The notes under the pieces: model-generated
The model's database searches: none
Told to the model about the DNA's origin: nothing
The model's input: the letters and a program-made list of their open reading frames with translations, nothing else
Shown here: positions 32,327-35,548 of the stretch, piece by piece
Layout of the letters: each line of letters starts with the position of its first letter
How positions within the stretch are numbered: position 1 is the first letter of the stretch
Translations under genes and position numbers: made by a program
Assembly (NCBI GenBank): GCA_019307135.1
Contig: JAFDKF010000008.1
Location: 1 to 35,548 of the forward strand
Direction: 5' to 3'
Source: Deltaproteobacteria bacterium
Lineage (GTDB): Bacteria > Desulfobacterota > Desulfobacteria > Desulfobacterales > C00003060
Length of the DNA stretch: 35,548 nt

Positions 32327-32484
32327 TGCTGGATGCTTGATACTGGATGCCCGATGCCGGATGCTGGTTATTCGTTTCACCCTCTTTAAATCCGCATTGC
32401 GCCTGGCGGCTTGAGAACATTACCGCATTCCGAAATGCGCATTCGTCTCATTCCGCAGTCCGAAATCCGAAATCCGAAATCGAA
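32325..32484. repeat. Mixed word-repeat region (GGATGCTG then CCGAAATC)
   Basis: From 32329, directly after the tsaE stop, come variants of GATGCTGGATGCTTGATACT. From about 32425 come CATTCCGAAATGC and three CCGAAAT words ending 3 nt before the lysC start. Unlike the other elements, the two halves use different words and do not pair well. This looks like the joining of two half elements. Confidence 0.6.
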
Positions 32485-32486
32485 GA

Positions 32487-33704
32487 ATGGCTTTGATCGT
32501 TCAAAAATATGGTGGCACTTCGGTCGCGAACCTGGACCGAATCCGAAAGGTTGCCAAACGAATCATCAGGGTATATTCCGCCGGAAATGACGTGGTCGTA
32601 GTACTCTCAGCCATGGCCGGGGTAACAGATGGTCTCATCCAATTGGCACATCAGATAACCAATGATCCCAACAGGCGAGAACTTGACGTCTTGTTGGCCA
32701 CAGGCGAACAAACGACGGTGTCCCTGTTGTGCATCATGTTAGAATCCATGGGCTGTCCAGCCATATCACTTCTAGGTCATCAGGCTGAAATTGTAACCGA
32801 CAGGGCCTTTGGACAGGCTCGCATCGTAGGAATACATGCCACCCGAATCAAGGAACTCCTCACTCGAAGAAAAATCGTGGCGGTTGCTGGTTTCCAGGGC
32901 CGCGACCAACAAGGCAATATCACTACCCTAGGCAGGGGAGGCTCTGACACATCTGCTGTAGCTCTGGCAGCTGCGCTCAAGGCCGACGTGTGCGAGATTT
33001 ATACGGATGTGGACGGGGTCTACACCACAGACCCCAATCTTTGTAAAGATGCCAAGAAACTTCATAAGATAGCCTATGATGAGATGTTGGAGATGGCCAG
33101 TCTGGGTGCCAAGGTGTTGCAGATTCGGAGTGTGGAGTTTGCCAAGAAGTTTAATGTGCCCGTCCATGTTAGATCGTCTTTTAAGGAGGAGGAAGGGACC
33201 ATGGTTGTGGAAGAAGAAGAGGACATGGAACGACTCGTGGTGTCGAGTGTTGCCTACAGCAAAGACGAGGCGCGTATCACCTTAACCAGGGTCCCGGATC
33301 GGCCCGGCGTTGCTTCCAAGATCTTTACGCCTGTTGCAGACGCTGGAATCGTTGTGGACATGATTATCCAAAATACGCGCAAAGGCGGATTGACCGATCT
33401 CACATTCACTGTGCCAAAGCACGACTATCCAAGGGCAATGGCCATTCAGAAAGAAGTAGCCAAATCGATTGGGGCAGAACAGGTACTCGGAGACGAACAT
33501 ATTGCCAAGGTGTCGGTCATTGGCGTGGGAATGCGAAGCCATTCTGGCGTGGCTGCGAAGACGTTCAGTTCTCTCGCGAACGAAAATATCAATATCATGA
33601 TGATTAGCACCTCGGAAATAAAGATCTCGTGTGTCATTGAAGAAAAATACACAGAACTGGCAGTCCGGGTCCTTCACCAAGCCTTTGGATTAGACTCTCC
33701 GTAG
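32487..33704 (+). CDS. lysC: Aspartate kinase
   Basis: A 405-residue enzyme that phosphorylates aspartate at the entry to lysine, threonine and methionine synthesis. The kinase domain begins [20 protein letters not shown] and contains [20 protein letters not shown] and [17 protein letters not shown]. Two C-terminal ACT domains (about 265-340 and 345-405, for example [20 protein letters not shown] and [20 protein letters not shown]) indicate feedback control by lysine or threonine. No internal start giving a separate beta subunit was judged certain. The ATG is preceded by only a weak GAAGA because the word repeat abuts it. Confidence 0.96.
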   Translation: MALIVQKYGGTSVANLDRIRKVAKRIIRVYSAGNDVVVVLSAMAGVTDGLIQLAHQITNDPNRRELDVLLATGEQTTVSLLCIMLESMGCPAISLLGHQAEIVTDRAFGQARIVGIHATRIKELLTRRKIVAVAGFQGRDQQGNITTLGRGGSDTSAVALAAALKADVCEIYTDVDGVYTTDPNLCKDAKKLHKIAYDEMLEMASLGAKVLQIRSVEFAKKFNVPVHVRSSFKEEEGTMVVEEEEDMERLVVSSVAYSKDEARITLTRVPDRPGVASKIFTPVADAGIVVDMIIQNTRKGGLTDLTFTVPKHDYPRAMAIQKEVAKSIGAEQVLGDEHIAKVSVIGVGMRSHSGVAAKTFSSLANENINIMMISTSEIKISCVIEEKYTELAVRVLHQAFGLDSP

Positions 33705-33725
33705 CAGCTTCGTTTACAGTTAAGT

Positions 33726-33921
33726 AGTGCCTGAACGAAAACTAGCCAAAGCTGTCATTTCGAGCGGAGCGCCCGCCCTGGTGCGACATGAGAATAATAA
33801 CCGGTGCTATATAAGAACCCGGTCTGGGCCAAGGAGAAATCTTATGCTATTGAAAATACAGAGTTAATAGATTTCTCCCTTCGGTCGAAATGACAAAAAA
33901 AGGGGTTTTCGTTCAGGCACT
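33726..33921. mobile_element. MITE-like element with 17-bp perfect terminal inverted repeats
   Basis: AGTGCCTGAACGAAAAC (33726-33742) and its reverse complement (33905-33921) close a 196-bp element. AAGT stands directly outside both ends (33722-33725 and 33922-33925), like a 4-bp target duplication. Inside, TCATTTCGAGCGGAGCG and AGATTTCTCCCTTCGGTCGA form a second nested inverted pair, a sequence type common in bacterial intergenic DNA. There is no coding capacity. Confidence 0.75.
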
Positions 33922-33922
33922 A

Positions 33923-34216
33923 AGTAGTTGAGTCGTTGAGTCGTTCTCAATCTGTACCCCAGACCGGGATTGCTGGCTTGGTGGCTCATAATAAGCCAGG
34001 CACCATGGGGCTAACTAGTGATGTTCTCAAGGCGTCAGCCGCAAACAATGACAAAACAAAAATGTTCCAATGACAAAAACAATGAAATTTCAACAAGTTC
34101 GTTTTGGTCATTTTGTCATTTGGTATTCGAATTTGTTTCGAGTTTCGATATTCGATATTCGGATTTTGTTTGAACATGACTTTTCGTTCAGCCACTAACT
34201 ACTCGACTACTGAACC
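33923..34216. repeat. Nested word-repeat quasi-palindrome (CTCGACTA outside, TTCGGATT inside)
   Basis: AAGTAGTTGAGTCGTTGAGT at 33922 is complemented by CTAACTACTCGACTACTGAA at 34195. Between them ATGACAAAACAAAAATGTTC faces GTTTTGGTCATTTTGTCATT, and one-sided TTCGATATTCGATATTCGG words follow. The element directly abuts the MITE at 33726-33921 and the following ComEA-like gene. No gene was found between 33705 and 34218. Confidence 0.7.
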
Positions 34217-34218
34217 AA

Positions 34219-34806
34219 ATGAGCGTAAAATCTTTTAATAAGGACCAACAAGTCATCACACTTATGTTGGGGCTGGCTATTTTCTTTACGGGTATATTCA
34301 GACCGTTTCATCCCTTTTGGCCGATCCTCAGACCCCCTAACAGCGACATGATGACTGAACCCCGTCATCAATCGGTTATTGAAGTCTCAGGAGCCGTAAA
34401 AAATCCCGGCATTTACACGTTCGATAAGCCCCCAACAGCATACCAAACAATCCAAAGCACCGGCGGTCCCACCGGCGAACGTCCTCTCTCATTTGACACA
34501 CCGGACGACACCCTTGACACGGGCATGCGCATAGAGCTTCACGGGTCGAACCCGCAATTTGCCCAACTCACCCTCACCCCCATGAGTTCCAGGAAAAGGC
34601 TGGTCTTGGGCGTTCCTGTCAGACTAAATCAAGCTCGTGTTGAGGATCTTGCCATCATCCCGGGAATCAGCCATGGCTTGGCCCGGCGTATCGTTGAATT
34701 CAGGGAATCCCACGGTCCCTTCAAGACGTGGAACAACCTAAGATGCGTAAAAGGGATAGGGCCAAAGAAAGTCAAATCTCTTCAATCCTACTTAAGCCTA
34801 AAATAG
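34219..34806 (+). CDS. ComEA-like protein: membrane anchor, SLBB-like domain, helix-hairpin-helix
   Basis: A 195-residue protein with an N-terminal membrane segment (11-27), an SLBB-like domain (IEVSGAVKNPGIYTFDKPPT, about 53-110) and a C-terminal helix-hairpin-helix pair (RLNQARVEDLAIIPGISHGL, then FKTWNNLRCVKGIGPKKVKS). The same domain order is found in ComEA, the DNA receptor of natural transformation. The topology would put the DNA-binding part outside the cytoplasmic membrane. No other competence gene is in the window, and free-standing ComEA-like proteins are common in this group, so a DNA-uptake role is only a possibility. The ATG has no clear ribosome binding site. It is convergent with the rRNA operon. 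Confidence 0.8.
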   Translation: MSVKSFNKDQQVITLMLGLAIFFTGIFRPFHPFWPILRPPNSDMMTEPRHQSVIEVSGAVKNPGIYTFDKPPTAYQTIQSTGGPTGERPLSFDTPDDTLDTGMRIELHGSNPQFAQLTLTPMSSRKRLVLGVPVRLNQARVEDLAIIPGISHGLARRIVEFRESHGPFKTWNNLRCVKGIGPKKVKSLQSYLSLK

Positions 34807-34814
34807 CCTCCTTT

Positions 34815-34857
34815 CAAAAAAAAGGCCCGGACCATAAGAAAGCTTGGTCCGGGCCTT
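34815..34857 (-). terminator. Intrinsic terminator of the rRNA operon
   Basis: AAGGCCCGGACCA (34822-34834) and TGGTCCGGGCCTT (34845-34857) form a perfect 13-bp stem with a 10-nt loop. On the minus strand it is followed by seven T residues, so it terminates transcription coming from the 5S gene. On the plus strand the T tract is lacking, so it serves the convergent gene only weakly. Confidence 0.85.
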
Positions 34858-34865
34858 GTAAACGT

Positions 34866-34982
<117 letters not shown>

Positions 34983-35178
34983 AAAATTTGGAGCTGTGCG
35001 GTTAGCATTTACCGTGTTTTGTCAATGAGTTGATGGTTATGAAAACGGCGTCGTAGGGGCGGCTTTACGCCGCCCGCCAAATCGATTTGGGCGGATTGGC
35101 AATCAACCAGGACTGTTTTGTAAATGACATGTTCTACGAATTCGTAAACTTACAATATTTTATTGAAAAAGTTTTTGT
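34983..35178 (-). other. 23S-5S spacer with small palindromes
   Basis: About 195 nt separate 23S from 5S, longer than the usual <100 nt. It holds a 7-bp hairpin GGGCGGC/GCCGCCC (35057-35075) and the palindrome CCAAATCGATTTGG next to it, sequences that look like an inserted intergenic repeat. No tRNA gene could be folded here. Confidence 0.5.

Positions 35179-35548
<370 letters not shown>

Noticed and set aside
34983..35178. tRNA gene in the 23S-5S spacer
   Set aside because: No cloverleaf or T-arm (GTTCGA-type) sequence could be found on either strand.

Overview
The window is a chromosomal stretch of a Gram-negative bacterium, most likely an anaerobic member of the Desulfobacterota (the former Deltaproteobacteria). 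I infer this from gene order and content. The run phoH, 7TM-HD protein, ybeY, pdxJ, NAD(P)HX repair enzyme, tsaE, lysC and the hisC/cmk pair are arrangements I associate with that group. A PlsB acyltransferase, an MCE/MlaE-type lipid transporter and a TPR lipoprotein point to an outer membrane. No protein here is phage- or plasmid-like, and no transposase, CRISPR array or tRNA gene was found. Taxonomy is inferred by eye; no database was searched.

Layout. 1-1526 (minus): start of cmk and the whole of hisC. 2070-4218 (plus): a NamZ/DUF1343 protein and an RNase HI with an unusual N-terminal extension. 4342-5195 (minus): two small uncharacterised proteins. 5662-8295 (plus): plsB, convergent with an exported M16 zinc peptidase (8298-11018, minus). 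11148-12561 (plus): panC, which appears to start at ATT, and panD (beta-alanine and pantothenate synthesis). 12674-15420 (plus): metK and ahcY (S-adenosylmethionine cycle). 15656-19603 (plus): MlaE-like permease, a degenerate ABC ATPase, an MCE/MlaD protein and a TPR lipoprotein, probably one envelope lipid-transport system. 19607-22069 (minus): PEP synthase. 22657-23796 (plus): a NifS-type cysteine desulfurase. 23909-25283 (minus): mazG and cvpA. 25437-33704 (plus): phoH, 7TM-HD, ybeY, pdxJ, nnrE-nnrD, tsaE and lysC. 34219-34806 (plus): a ComEA-like helix-hairpin-helix protein. 34822-35548 (minus): terminator, 5S rRNA and the 3' end of 23S rRNA of a ribosomal RNA operon.

The most striking feature is not a gene. 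Most longer intergenic gaps are filled by low-complexity quasi-palindromes. Each has a left arm made of an imperfectly repeated 7-11 nt word (such as TTCGGATT, CTCGACTA, GCCGGTTTA, CAATCGT, GGATGCT, GAACCTCT or GAATTGAGG). Its right arm is made of the reverse complement of the same word. About 15 such elements, drawing on roughly eight word families, occur in 35 kb. Several are nested inside one another, and several run into the ends of coding sequences (panC and panD C-termini, possible N-terminus of the ABC-like gene). They occupy co-directional, divergent and one-sided gaps but are absent from two convergent gene pairs packed to 2-3 nt. I know of no named family with this architecture. Separately there are three MITE-like elements with terminal inverted repeats and short flanking direct repeats, and several classic palindromic intergenic repeats.
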